Positions 46,412 to 55,926 are shown, counted from the stretch's first letter. The stretch: 64,000 bases of DNA from Methylobacterium oryzae (GCF_021398735.1 NZ_CP090349.1:1866501-1930500), one strand, 5' to 3'. Notes: generated from the letters alone by a model not told the origin. Translations and numbers: made by a program.

Positions 46412-47071
46412 TCAGAGCTTGCCCATCACGTCGCCGCGGAACCCGTAGACGGTGCGCCCGCCGGAGAGCGGCACCAGCGCCACTTCCCGCGTCGATCCCG
46501 GCTCGAACCGCACGGCGGTGCCCGGCGCGATGTCGAGGCGCTTGCCGCGGGCCTGCTCCCGCGGGAACACGAGGCCCGGATTGACCTCGAAGAAGTGATA
46601 GTGCGAGCCGACCTGAATCGGCCGGTCCCCGACATTGGCGACCTCGATCACGGTCCGCTCGGCGCCGGGGTTGAACACGATCTCGCCGGGCAGCGTCGTC
46701 ACCGCGCCGGGGATGTCGGACGAGGCCGCGCCCCGAATCGGGTGATGCACGGTGACGAGCTTGGTGCCGTCCGGGAAGGTCGCCTCCACCTGGATGTCGT
46801 GGATCATCTCGGGCACGCCCTCCATGACCTGATCGGCGGTCAGCACGGAGGCGCCGGCCTGCATCAGGTCGGCCACGGTGCGGCCGTCCCGGGCGCCCTC
46901 GACCACGAAGTCGGTGATCAGCGCCACCGATTCCGGATGGTTGAGCTTCACGCCGCGGGCGAGGCGGTTGCGCGCCACCTGCGCCGCCATGGCGATGAGC
47001 AACTTGTCCTTCTCACGGGGCGTCAGCAGCACGGGCAACCTCGTCGTCGCGGCGGCCGGAGCAAGGATCAT
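46412..47071 (-). CDS. ureAB: Fused urease gamma-beta subunit (UreA-UreB)
   Basis: The 219-residue protein is a UreA gamma subunit (residues about 14-112, [23 protein letters not shown]) joined directly to a UreB beta subunit (about 115-219, [25 protein letters not shown], then [15 protein letters not shown]). Such fusions occur in Helicobacter and some alphaproteobacteria. It leads the operon; the ATG at 47071 adds a short N-terminal stretch to the usual start. The usual ureD gene is not upstream, where a LysR gene lies. Confidence 0.93.
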   Translation of the reverse strand: MILAPAAATTRLPVLLTPREKDKLLIAMAAQVARNRLARGVKLNHPESVALITDFVVEGARDGRTVADLMQAGASVLTADQVMEGVPEMIHDIQVEATFPDGTKLVTVHHPIRGAASSDIPGAVTTLPGEIVFNPGAERTVIEVANVGDRPIQVGSHYHFFEVNPGLVFPREQARGKRLDIAPGTAVRFEPGSTREVALVPLSGGRTVYGFRGDVMGKL

Positions 47072-47155
47072 GCGCGCGGCGCGGTCAAGGGCGGGCGTCG
47101 GCCGTTGCAGAACCCGGACCAGCGGCCGTCGCGGGCCGCCTGAATCAGGGAGGCG

Positions 47156-48169
47156 TCACGGCGTCATGGCGATGAAGCCGGCGAACAGGTCGGGGAGGGC
47201 CGCGCCCTTCACCGCACCCGGCAGGTCGCGGGGATGGATGAACTCGTCGCGGAACCAGGGATAGCGCTTCGGATCGAAGGAGGCCCGCAGCCAGTCGATC
47301 GTCCGCCGCACGCGGGTGATCCGCTCGGCGTCCGGGTGATAGGTCAGCCAGATGTCGACGCTGAAGCGGCCGAGATTGTCGACCGGGACGACCTGGGCGC
47401 CGATCGCGCTGGCATAGGTCGGCAGCAGGCCGATCCCGGCCCCCTTGGCGATGGCCCAGTAATACGCGCTGCTGACGTTGATCTTCAGGGTGATCGGGAC
47501 CTTCGCGGGGAAGCCCGGCACCGTGCGCACGTAATCCTCGAGGGCGACGGTCTGGCCGCCGTCCTGCACCACGATCCGGTGGCGCTCCAGGTCTTCGGGG
47601 CGCGCCGGGAGCCCGTAGGTCTCCTCGTAGCTCCGCGCGGCGTAGGGCACCATGTGGATCCGGCCGAGCTTGACGATGCGCAGGTCCGGGCTGGTCGGCC
47701 GCGTCAGCTGGATCGCGACGTCGGCCTCCAGCCGCAGGACGTCGGCGGATTCCATCGCGCAGCGCAGGTCGACTGTCAGGCGCGGGTTGGCGCGCTGGAA
47801 CTCGACGAGCCGCGGCGCGAGCCAGAAGGCGCCCAGCCCCTCCGTCACGGCGATCCGCACCTCGCCGGTCTCGGCGAAGGGCGCGCCCTCGCCGGTGCGC
47901 ACGAGGCTGAAGGCGGCCGCCTCCATGCGGCCGGCGGCCTCGAGGATCGCGTGGCCCTCGGCGGTGAGGCGGATGCCGTCGACGTGGCGGGTCAGCAGCG
48001 GCGCGCCGATCAGCGCCTCGAGATCGTCGATCCGGCGCCGCACCGAGTTCACCGACAGGCCGAGCTTCGTCGCCGCCGAGCGGAAGCTGCCGGACCGCTG
48101 GAGCGCCAGGAAGACCCGGATGCTCTGCCAGTCGGGCATCGGGTCCCGGATCGCCTCCGCCTGTTCCAT
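47156..48169 (-). CDS. LysR family transcriptional regulator
   Basis: This 337-residue LysR regulator has the DNA-binding helix-turn-helix in SIRVFLALQRSGSFRSAATKLGLSVNSVRRRIDDLE (residues 16-50) and a long effector domain. It is 84 bp upstream of the urease operon on the same strand and divergent from the acetyltransferase gene. LysR genes usually act on the divergent neighbour, so the GNAT-hydrolase pair is the first candidate target. Control of urease is a second option. Confidence 0.9.
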   Translation of the reverse strand: MEQAEAIRDPMPDWQSIRVFLALQRSGSFRSAATKLGLSVNSVRRRIDDLEALIGAPLLTRHVDGIRLTAEGHAILEAAGRMEAAAFSLVRTGEGAPFAETGEVRIAVTEGLGAFWLAPRLVEFQRANPRLTVDLRCAMESADVLRLEADVAIQLTRPTSPDLRIVKLGRIHMVPYAARSYEETYGLPARPEDLERHRIVVQDGGQTVALEDYVRTVPGFPAKVPITLKINVSSAYYWAIAKGAGIGLLPTYASAIGAQVVPVDNLGRFSVDIWLTYHPDAERITRVRRTIDWLRASFDPKRYPWFRDEFIHPRDLPGAVKGAALPDLFAGFIAMTP

Positions 48170-48251
48170 CGACGGAACACCCCTGTTTCAAATTTTGCAC
48201 ATACAGCCAGAGCGCTAGATGCGAAGTGCTTAACCGTCAATCCGTACCCGA

Positions 48252-49520
48252 ATGACAGGTCATCCGATGACGGTGCACATTGCTCGCGCGCAGTTCGTGG
48301 CCAAGGACGCCGATCAACTCGGTACAGCGCTAGTCTCTCCCGAGCCGCGGCACGCGCTGAATGCGCTCGAGGTCGGCCGAATTGCCCGGCACCTCGTCAT
48401 CTTCACGCCGACCCCGGACGATCTGGCGCGGCTGATCGCGGCGGCGCGCGCGGATCTGCCCGATCTCGCGCCCCTGCGCACCGTCCAGCGGGTGATGTCG
48501 ATCAATCCCGACAGCGTCCTGGCGATCGCCCAGCGCCACCGGTTCGACGCCGCGGATCCGCGGGGCGAGGGGTTCGTGGCCTGCCTGATGCTGAACGCCG
48601 ACGGACTGGCGGCGCTCAAGGCCGGGACGCTCGACGCGTCCGACCCGCCCGCCGCGCTGCTGGCCGGCCAGCACGAACGTCCGGCGGGCATCTACGTCTG
48701 GGCCGTCTACGCGCGGCGGCGCCTCTCCGGCGGCGTCGGCCTCGTCTTCGACCGTCTGTCGAGCCCGACCTACCGGGGCGTCGACTTCTACGCCCGCGCC
48801 GCCACCCCAGAGGGGGCCGACCTCCTGACGACCCTCGGCTTCACGGCGCAGACCTCCGCCCGCGGTGCTCTGTACCATTTCGCCCGCGCACCGAAGGCGG
48901 AGACGGCGCCCCCGTACGACACCCACCGGACCGGCGGGACCGGCATCAGCGTCGCGGTCGCGCGGAACATGGAGGACCTGTCCCGCGTGATCGCCCTGCG
49001 GGCCGCCGTCTACATGGCGGAGCAGGCCTGCCCGTACGAGGAGGAGTTCGACGGCAACGACCTCTCGGCGACGCACCTGATCGGCTATGTCGGCGACGAG
49101 CCGGCGGGCTGCCTGCGCATCCGGTTCTTCGCGGATTTCGCCAAGATCGAGCGCCTCGCGGTCCGAGCGGAGTTCCGCAACACGCGCCTGTCCTTCGCGC
49201 TGGTCCGCGCCGGGATCGAGCTGGCCCGGGTCAAGGGCTACCGGCGGCTCTACGGCCACGCCCAGAAGCGCCTCGTCGGCTTCTGGAGCCGCTTCGGCTT
49301 CCGGGTCTTCGAGGGCGCGCAGGAGCTGGTCTTCTCGGATTTCGACTACGTCGAGATGCTGATGGAGGCGGAGCCGCACCCGCAGGCGATCGGCCTCGGC
49401 GCCGACCCCTACGTCATCATCCGGCCGGAGGGGCGCTGGCATCGGGCGGGCGCCCTCGACCGCTCGCGGAGCCGCGCCGTGACCCGCCCGTCCGTCGACC
49501 GGGCGGTGGCCGCGCGATGA
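48252..49520 (+). CDS. GNAT-type acetyltransferase with extra N-terminal domain
   Basis: The 422-residue protein has a GNAT domain in its C-terminal half: acetyl-CoA-site strand and turn at KIERLAVRAEFRNTRLSFALV (near 300) and YGHAQKRLVGFWSRFGFRVFEG. The N-terminal 210 residues look like a second, degenerate GNAT-like domain (GVDFYARAATPEGADLLTTLGF), so this may be a tandem protein. ATG 48252 and 48267 are both possible starts. Its stop overlaps the next start (ATGA), so it acts with the isochorismatase-like protein. Substrate unknown. Confidence 0.78.
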   Translation: MTGHPMTVHIARAQFVAKDADQLGTALVSPEPRHALNALEVGRIARHLVIFTPTPDDLARLIAAARADLPDLAPLRTVQRVMSINPDSVLAIAQRHRFDAADPRGEGFVACLMLNADGLAALKAGTLDASDPPAALLAGQHERPAGIYVWAVYARRRLSGGVGLVFDRLSSPTYRGVDFYARAATPEGADLLTTLGFTAQTSARGALYHFARAPKAETAPPYDTHRTGGTGISVAVARNMEDLSRVIALRAAVYMAEQACPYEEEFDGNDLSATHLIGYVGDEPAGCLRIRFFADFAKIERLAVRAEFRNTRLSFALVRAGIELARVKGYRRLYGHAQKRLVGFWSRFGFRVFEGAQELVFSDFDYVEMLMEAEPHPQAIGLGADPYVIIRPEGRWHRAGALDRSRSRAVTRPSVDRAVAAR

Positions 49521-50131
49521 ACCGGCCGATCAACCCGGCGCTGTATCGCCGGCCGCGCAGCGTCCCGGCCCTGGTCCTGGTGGACATGCAGCAGGAATAC
49601 GAGATCGCGGGCCGCCCGCTCGCCCTGGCGGGGATCGAGCCCGCGCTCTCCAACTGCCGGCGCGCCCTCGCGCATGCCCGCGCGAGCGGCATGCAGGTGG
49701 TCTACGTCCGCTGGATCGGCGCGCCGCTGTTCCAGGCGGGCAGCCGCTTCGTCCGCTGGATCGAAGGGTTCGAGCCGCACGGCTGCGACATGATCTTCGA
49801 CCGGGACCGCCCGTCCTGCTACGCCAGCCCCGCCTTCGCGGACGCGATGGAGCGGGGATCGCCGCCGCTCGTCATCGCGGGCTTCGCCGGCGAGTCGTCC
49901 TGCCTCGCGACGGCGGTCGACGGCTTCCACCGCGGCCAGGACGTGACCTTCCTGTCCGACGCTTCCGCGAGCCACGACCTCGACGGGATCTCCGCCGACG
50001 AGATCCACCGGTCGGTGAGCGCGGTGATGCGGGTGTTCGGCGACGTCACCGACACGCAATCCTGGATCGCGGCCTCGGCGCCTTTCAGGCCCCTGCCCAC
50101 AGCTTCGAGACCCACGCACGCCAATGACTGA
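49517..50131 (+). CDS. Isochorismatase / cysteine hydrolase family protein
   Basis: The 204-residue protein has the family nucleophile C129 in GESSCLATA and the general acid D23 in LVLVDMQQEY. The lysine of the usual Asp-Lys-Cys triad falls at FDRDRPSCYASPAF, where an arginine (R96) stands in its place. The family includes nicotinamidase, N-carbamoyl hydrolases and isochorismatase. It is coupled to the acetyltransferase by ATGA. Activity may be changed by the Lys-to-Arg substitution. Confidence 0.83.
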   Translation: MNRPINPALYRRPRSVPALVLVDMQQEYEIAGRPLALAGIEPALSNCRRALAHARASGMQVVYVRWIGAPLFQAGSRFVRWIEGFEPHGCDMIFDRDRPSCYASPAFADAMERGSPPLVIAGFAGESSCLATAVDGFHRGQDVTFLSDASASHDLDGISADEIHRSVSAVMRVFGDVTDTQSWIAASAPFRPLPTASRPTHAND

Positions 50132-50336
50132 CCGAAGCCAGAATCACGGGTTTCCGGAGGGGGTCCCGGCCGGCGACGATGTGGACCTGCGCCTCGGCCG
50201 GCACGCGATCGAGTTGCTGCAGGCGGCGCGCGAGGCCGGCGAGCCGACGCTGATCGCCCAGGCCGAGGCCATGGCGATGGCGGTCGGCTTCGTGCTGGCG
50301 AGCCGGCTGCCGGGCGGCGCGCCGGAGACCGCGTGA
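50124..50336 (+). CDS. Small hypothetical protein
   Basis: The 70-residue protein overlaps the end of the hydrolase gene by eight bases and so may be translated from the same mRNA. It is acidic to neutral, with a helical centre (LRLGRHAIELLQAAREAGEPTLIAQAEAMAMAVGFVLAS). No signal peptide and no recognised family. Its stop abuts, without a gap, the stop of the next gene on the opposite strand (TGATCA). Confidence 0.55.
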   Translation: MTDRSQNHGFPEGVPAGDDVDLRLGRHAIELLQAAREAGEPTLIAQAEAMAMAVGFVLASRLPGGAPETA

Positions 50337-50516
50337 TCAGTCGGCGCCGTCCTCGCCGCCGATGAGGCGCATGGCGCGCAGGCGCGCGGTCCGCTCGTCC
50401 TGGGCGCGCCGGTCCGCGGCGAGCGCCCGCCACAGCACGACGAGCTCATCCGCGAGAGGCGAATCGACGGTTTCGTCGGCATCGCGCGCGATATTGGCGT
50501 GATCGAAGGCGTCCAT
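50337..50516 (-). CDS. Small hypothetical protein, acidic
   Basis: This 59-residue reading begins at ATG 50516 and is acidic and helical (ETVDSPLADELVVLWRALAADRRAQDERTARLRAMRLIGG). A GTG at 50654 would extend it by 46 residues, but that part is less protein-like. Neither start has a strong ribosome site. Not recognised; the coding status rests on composition. Confidence 0.45.
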   Translation of the reverse strand: MDAFDHANIARDADETVDSPLADELVVLWRALAADRRAQDERTARLRAMRLIGGEDGAD

Positions 50517-50964
50517 GTTCGAGGTTCCGCGCCTTGAGGTGCGGTCCGCTAACAGGACAGGATCGCGATCGTCCAGCCCGAAAGTTGAGCAGATCCTGTA
50601 CAAGCCGACGGGATCGTCACGCGCGGCGCAATCCATCGCCGGCAAACCGAACACCGGATCGTAGATCGGCGAGGATGGGGAGGCTGACGGCGGTCGATCG
50701 ACCGGGGCGATGATCCGGCTGGACCGAATTGCATCCGGAGCCGCTGTTTCGGCGCCTGCCCGGACATGAATTCAATAATCTATTGACGATAATCGATGAA
50801 TACGCGACCGGCCACGCCGCCCGCCGCCTCGAACAGTGTCCGCACGGGGCCGCGCACGCCGCGAGCGCTCAGAAACATCTCGGACACCGAACTGTGACAA
50901 TCCCGACCGGTATCGGCCAGGGCCCGGGCGCCGCACGGGTGCGTCCGATCGGACCGCGAGCACC
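50517..50964. other. 448-bp region without a clear gene
   Basis: Open frames here are arginine- and serine-rich and not convincing. The one distinctive feature is an AT-rich patch at 50766-50805 (with TTGACG at 50783-50788, but no good -10 box at the right distance). It may hold the promoter of a transcript that I cannot define. Confidence 0.45.
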
Positions 50965-51192
50965 TCAGGCCCGGGATCGCGTCAGCGCGGCGATGATGGA
51001 TTCGACCACCACGATCTGCTCCTGCACGGCGACCAGCCGCGGCCCGGCATCCGCGCCGTCGCCCAGCACGAAGGTGCCCTTCTGCCGCCGCGCGTCGCGC
51101 AGCTTGCGCACCGACGCGACGATGACCTGCCGCTCCTCGATCAGCGCGTCGCGCAGTTCGTTCAGGCCGTCCAGTTCCAGGGTCGAGGCCAT
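50965..51192 (-). CDS. Small hypothetical coiled-coil-like protein
   Basis: The 75-residue product from ATG 51192 is helical, with heptad-like spacing of hydrophobics (ELRDALIEERQVIVASVRKLRDARR and LVAVQEQIVVVESIIAAL) and a short glycine-rich turn between. That is a plausible two-helix hairpin. No family recognised. It is divergent to the RND adaptor across 255 bp that include an AT-rich patch (51378-51406), probably the pump promoter. Confidence 0.55.
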   Translation of the reverse strand: MASTLELDGLNELRDALIEERQVIVASVRKLRDARRQKGTFVLGDGADAGPRLVAVQEQIVVVESIIAALTRSRA

Positions 51193-51447
51193 GCGGCGTC
51201 CCGGTCTCACATCCTCGGCGCGGCGTCGGCGGCCATCCCGCGCGGGCACGCCGGGCGCCTGTCGTCCGCGCGGGGCGTCCGGCCCCGCGGCGCGGCCCAC
51301 TCTCGGCGGCGGTAGCACGCTTTCCGCTCACGGAACATTGCCGCGATCCGGGGAGCGCCGCGATGTCCGGCGCGGCCATTGTATGCTATTGAATGCAAAA
51401 TTATCCCGGTCCGCGAAGCGGTCGGATCAACGGGCGGATAGCGGCGC

Positions 51448-52701
51448 ATGCTGAGTGAGGACGTGCACGACCGCGACGGGTCTCGCGCGGACGAGACGGT
51501 CACGGACCGGAGCCACGGCGACGCGCGCCGCGCCGCGACCAAACCGGCGAAGAAGCGCTCGGGCGCGGCCGGCCTGATCCTCCTGCTGCTCGCCGTCGCG
51601 GGCGGCGGCGCCTACGGCTACACGCGCCTGAATCAGCCCGCGGTGAAGTCCCGGGCGGCGGCCCCGCTGCCGGTGCCCGTCACCCTCGGCACGGTCGAGC
51701 AGGGGCCGTTCGCCCTCGTGTCGAACGGCCTCGGCACCGTCCAAGCGTACAACACCGTTCAGGTGCGCACGCGCGTCGACGGCGAGATCCAGCAGGTCGC
51801 GTTCCGCGAGGGTCAGACCGTCCGCAAGGGCGACGTGCTCGTGCAGATCGACCCGCGGCCCTACCAGGCGGCGCTGGATCAGGCGAAGGCCAAGAAGGAG
51901 CAGGACACGGCCAACCTCGGCAACGCGAAGGCGGACCTCGTCCGCTACACCGGGCTGGGCGCCTTCGCCTCCCGGCAGCAGACCGAGACGCAGACGGCCC
52001 TGGTCGCCCAGCTCACCGCGCAGGTGGCGTCCGACCAGGCGGCCATCGACAACGCCACGACGCAGCTCGGCTACGCCACGATCCGCGCGCCCATCGACGG
52101 CGTCACGGGCTTCCGGCAGGTCGATATCGGCAACATCGTCAACGCGGCCGGCCAGACCCCGATCGTGACGATCACCCAGGTCGAGCCGATCTTCGTGGTG
52201 TTCACGGCCCCGGAGGATCAGCTGCCCGCCATCACCGCGGCCCTCAAGGCCGGTGACGTGCCGGTGGAGGCCTGGACGTCGGACGGGCTGACCAAGCTCG
52301 CCGACGGCAAGCTCGCCCTGTTCAACAATCAGGTCGACACCGCGACGGGCACGATCCGCCTCAAGGCCGTCTACGAGAACAAGAACCACGCGCTGTGGCC
52401 GGGCCTGTCGGTCTCGACCAAGATGCGGGTCGGCACGGTCGCGGTCGCCACGACGGTGCCGGACGACGCGATCCAGCACGGGCCCGACGGGCTGTTCGCC
52501 TTCGTGGTGGACGATGCCAGCCGGGCGCATCAGCGCGCGCTGAAGGCGGGCCGCTCGGATTCGGGGCGGACGCGCGTTCTCAGCGGCGACCTCCGGCCCG
52601 GCGAGCGGGTGATCGTCGCCGGCCAGTACAAGGTGCAGGACGGCAGCCTCGTGGCCGATCCGCACGCGGCCCACACCGCGCAGGCGGAGGCGGTCCAGTG
52701 A
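51448..52701 (+). CDS. RND efflux periplasmic adaptor (MdtA-like)
   Basis: The 417-residue membrane fusion protein has an N-terminal membrane anchor (residues about 35-55, GAAGLILLLLAVAGGGAYGY), a biotinyl-lipoyl half-motif (VRTRVDGEIQQVAFREGQTVRKGDVLVQID), a helical hairpin and the beta-barrel motif YATIRAPIDGVTGFRQVDIGNIV. It links the inner-membrane pump to an outer-membrane channel. The basic linker before the anchor (KPAKKRSG) keeps the N-terminus in the cytoplasm. It heads a two-gene efflux operon. Confidence 0.92.
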   Translation: MLSEDVHDRDGSRADETVTDRSHGDARRAATKPAKKRSGAAGLILLLLAVAGGGAYGYTRLNQPAVKSRAAAPLPVPVTLGTVEQGPFALVSNGLGTVQAYNTVQVRTRVDGEIQQVAFREGQTVRKGDVLVQIDPRPYQAALDQAKAKKEQDTANLGNAKADLVRYTGLGAFASRQQTETQTALVAQLTAQVASDQAAIDNATTQLGYATIRAPIDGVTGFRQVDIGNIVNAAGQTPIVTITQVEPIFVVFTAPEDQLPAITAALKAGDVPVEAWTSDGLTKLADGKLALFNNQVDTATGTIRLKAVYENKNHALWPGLSVSTKMRVGTVAVATTVPDDAIQHGPDGLFAFVVDDASRAHQRALKAGRSDSGRTRVLSGDLRPGERVIVAGQYKVQDGSLVADPHAAHTAQAEAVQ

Positions 52702-52750
52702 CGCGCGCCGGACGCCTCACGGCGGGCGCGTCCCCGCGCGGGGCCCGGCC

Positions 52751-55700
52751 ATGAAGGGCGGCATCTCGGCACCGTTCATCCGGTTCCCGGTGGCGACCAC
52801 GCTGATCATGGTCGGCATCCTGTTCCTCGGGATCGTGGCCTATCCGCTGCTGGGCGTCGCGCCGCTGCCGCAGGTGGATTTCCCGACCATCCAGGTGACC
52901 GCGCAGCTCCCCGGGGCCAGCCCGGAGACGATGGCCTCGTCGGTGGCGCAGCCCCTCGAGCGGCAGTTCTCGCAGATTCCCGGCGTGTCGCAGATGACCT
53001 CGACGAGCTCCCTCGGGATCTCGACGGTCACGGTCCAGTTCGACCTCAACCGCAACATCGACGGCGCCGCGAGCGACATCCAGGCGGCGATCAATGCCGC
53101 CAGCGGCCAGCTCCCGAAGAACCTCCCGACCCCGCCGACCTACCGCAAGGTCAATCCGGCCGATTCGCCGATCCTGCTGCTCTCGGCCACCTCCGACAGC
53201 ATGCCGCTGATCGACGTCGACGACGCGGTCGACGTCCAGCTCGCCCAGCGGATCAGCCAGATCTCGGGCGTCGCGCAGGTCTTCATCGGCGGCCAGCAGA
53301 AGCCCGCCGTGCGGATCCAGATCGACCCGGCCAAGCTCGTGGCCAAGGGCCTGTCGCTGGAGGACGTGCGCGCGCAGCTCACCCTCACCACGGTCAACAA
53401 CCCGAAGGGCAGCATCGACGGCGGCAGCCACAGCTACACCATCTACGCCAACGACCAGCTCACCGCGGCGCACAACTGGAACGACGTCATCGTCGCCTAT
53501 CGCGACGGCGCGCCGCTGCGCGTCCGCGACATCGGACAGGCGGTCGCCGGCCCCGAGGACACCAAGCAGGCAGGCTGGACCAACGGCAAGCGCGGCATCT
53601 TCCTGGTCGTGTTCAAGCAGCCCGGCGCCAACGTCATCGACACGGTCGACAGCATCAAGGCCCAGCTGCCCCGCCTGACCGCCACACTGCCGGCCGCCAT
53701 CAAGGTCGGCATCCTGAGCGACCGCACGCAGACCATCCGCGCCTCGGTCGAGGACGTGCAGTTCACCCTGCTGCTGACGATCGCGCTGGTCGTCGGGGTG
53801 ATCTTTGTCTTCCTGCGCAGCTTCTGGGCGACCGTGATCCCGAGCGTGACCGTGCCGCTCGCGCTACTCGGCGCCTGCGCGCTGATGTGGATGGCGGGCT
53901 ACACCCTCGACAACCTCTCGCTGATGGCGCTCACCATCTCGGTCGGCTTCGTGGTCGACGACGCCATCGTCGTGCTGGAGAACATCAGCCGCTACGTCGA
54001 GGAGGGGATGCGGCCCATGGAGGCCGCCTTCAAGGGCGCGGGCGAGATCGGCTTCACCATCGTGTCGATCTCGGTGTCGCTGATCGCCGTGCTGATCCCG
54101 CTCCTGCTGATGGGCGGCATCATCGGAAGGCTGTTCCGCGAGTTCGCCGTGGTGCTGTCGATGACCATCGCGGTCTCGGCCTTCGTGTCTCTGACGCTGA
54201 CCCCGATGATGGCCTCGCGGCTGCTGAAGGCCCACGACGCCGAGCGCCACGGCCGCCTCTACCGCATGAGCGAGGCCGCCTTCGACTGGCTGCTGGCGGT
54301 CTACGCCGACGCCCTCGACGTCGCGCTGCGCTTCCGCCGCGTCACGCTGCTGGTCTTCTTCGCCACGCTGGCGCTGACCGGCTACCTGTTCGTCGCCATC
54401 CCGAAGGGCTTCTTCCCGCAGCAGGACACCGGTTTCATGATCGGCGTCACCGAGGCGTCGCAGGACATCTCCTTCTCGGCGATGAAGGCGCTGCAGGAGA
54501 AGGTCGGCGCGATCGTCCAGGCCGATCCCGCGGTCGCCACCGTCGGCATGTCGCTCGGCGGCAACGGCCAAGCGCTCAACTCCGGGCGCATGTACATCAC
54601 GCTGAAGCCCCGCGACGAGCGCGACGTCAACGCCTTCCAGGTGATCGGCCGGCTGCGCCCCAAGCTGGAGCGCGTCGAGGGCATCCGGACCTTCATCCAG
54701 GCGACCCAGGACGTGCGCACCGGCGGCCGCACCTCGCGGACGCAGTTCGAGTACACCCTTCAGGACCCGGACCTCGCCGAGCTGAACACCTGGGCGCCGC
54801 GCATCCTCGACAAGATGAAGACGCTGCCGGAGCTGCGCGACGTCGCCACCGACCAGCAGACCCGCGGCACGACGCTGACGCTGTCGATCGACCGCGACGC
54901 CGCCTCGCGCTACGGCATCACGCCCCAGCTCATCGACGACACGCTCTACGACGCGTTCGGCCAGCGCCAGATCGCGCAGTACTTCACGCAGCTCAACAGC
55001 TACCACGTCGTCCTGGAGGTTCTGCCGGCGCTGCAGGGCAGCGTCGAGAGCCTCGACAAGATCTACATCAAGGCGCCGATCGGCGGCGGGCAGGTGCCGC
55101 TCGCGGCCTTCGCCCGCTGGACGACGGTTCCGGTGGCGCCGCTGGCCGTGAACCACCAGGGGCAGTTCCCGGCGGTGACGATCAGCTTCAACCTCGCCCC
55201 CGACGTCGCCCTCGGGCAGGCCACGGAGGCGATCGGCCGGGCGATGCGAGAGCTGCAGGTCCCGCCGACCGTGGTGAGCGGCTTCCAGGGCACCGCCCAG
55301 GCCTTCCAGCAATCGCTCTCGACGGTGCCGCTGCTGATCCTGGCGGCCCTGTTCGTGGTCTACCTGATCCTCGGCATCCTCTACGAGAGTTTCATCCACC
55401 CGATCACCATCCTGTCGACGCTGCCCTCGGCCGGCGTCGGCGCCCTGGCGGTGCTGATGTGGGCGGGGTTCGACTTCAGCCTGATCGCGCTGATCGGCAT
55501 CATCCTCCTCATCGGCATCGTGAAGAAGAACGGCATCATGCTGGTCGACTTCGCCATCGTCGCCGAGCGGGAGGAGGGCCTCTCGCCCGAGGTTGCGATC
55601 CGGAAAGCCGCGCTGCTGCGCTTCCGGCCGATCCTCATGACCACGATGGCGGCCCTGCTCGGCGGCATCCCGCTGATGGTCGCCACCGGGACCGGCTCGG

Positions 55701-55915
55701 AAATCCGGCAGCCCTTGGGCTACGCCATGGTGGGCGGCCTCGCGGTCAGCCAGGTGCTGACGCTGTTCACCACGCCGGTGATCTACATCTACCTCGACCG
55801 GCTGGCGCACCGCTTCTCGTTCCGCGACAAGCCGCGGGCGGTGGACGGGGCGCTCGATGACCCCGAGCCGCTGGAGGAGGTCCGCGGCCCGCCAACGCTG
55901 CGCGCGGCGGAGTGA
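52751..55915 (+). CDS. RND multidrug efflux pump, MdtB/MdtC-like
   Basis: The 1054-residue HAE1-class pump has 12 membrane segments and two large periplasmic loops. The proton-relay aspartates are in VGFVVDDAIVVLENISR near 400. The sequence YRKVNPADSPILLL points to the MdtB/MdtC/MuxB branch rather than AcrB. MdtB and MdtC normally form a mixed trimer; only one such gene is present here, so it may be a homotrimer. No TolC-like outer-membrane gene follows. Gap to the adaptor is 49 bases. Confidence 0.93.
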   Translation: MKGGISAPFIRFPVATTLIMVGILFLGIVAYPLLGVAPLPQVDFPTIQVTAQLPGASPETMASSVAQPLERQFSQIPGVSQMTSTSSLGISTVTVQFDLNRNIDGAASDIQAAINAASGQLPKNLPTPPTYRKVNPADSPILLLSATSDSMPLIDVDDAVDVQLAQRISQISGVAQVFIGGQQKPAVRIQIDPAKLVAKGLSLEDVRAQLTLTTVNNPKGSIDGGSHSYTIYANDQLTAAHNWNDVIVAYRDGAPLRVRDIGQAVAGPEDTKQAGWTNGKRGIFLVVFKQPGANVIDTVDSIKAQLPRLTATLPAAIKVGILSDRTQTIRASVEDVQFTLLLTIALVVGVIFVFLRSFWATVIPSVTVPLALLGACALMWMAGYTLDNLSLMALTISVGFVVDDAIVVLENISRYVEEGMRPMEAAFKGAGEIGFTIVSISVSLIAVLIPLLLMGGIIGRLFREFAVVLSMTIAVSAFVSLTLTPMMASRLLKAHDAERHGRLYRMSEAAFDWLLAVYADALDVALRFRRVTLLVFFATLALTGYLFVAIPKGFFPQQDTGFMIGVTEASQDISFSAMKALQEKVGAIVQADPAVATVGMSLGGNGQALNSGRMYITLKPRDERDVNAFQVIGRLRPKLERVEGIRTFIQATQDVRTGGRTSRTQFEYTLQDPDLAELNTWAPRILDKMKTLPELRDVATDQQTRGTTLTLSIDRDAASRYGITPQLIDDTLYDAFGQRQIAQYFTQLNSYHVVLEVLPALQGSVESLDKIYIKAPIGGGQVPLAAFARWTTVPVAPLAVNHQGQFPAVTISFNLAPDVALGQATEAIGRAMRELQVPPTVVSGFQGTAQAFQQSLSTVPLLILAALFVVYLILGILYESFIHPITILSTLPSAGVGALAVLMWAGFDFSLIALIGIILLIGIVKKNGIMLVDFAIVAEREEGLSPEVAIRKAALLRFRPILMTTMAALLGGIPLMVATGTGSEIRQPLGYAMVGGLAVSQVLTLFTTPVIYIYLDRLAHRFSFRDKPRAVDGALDDPEPLEEVRGPPTLRAAE

Positions 55916-55926
55916 GGCCGACCGCC

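Noticed and set aside
50766..50805. AT-rich patch with TTGACG as a promoter.
   Set aside because: No -10 box at 15-19 bp on either strand and no gene starting suitably downstream.
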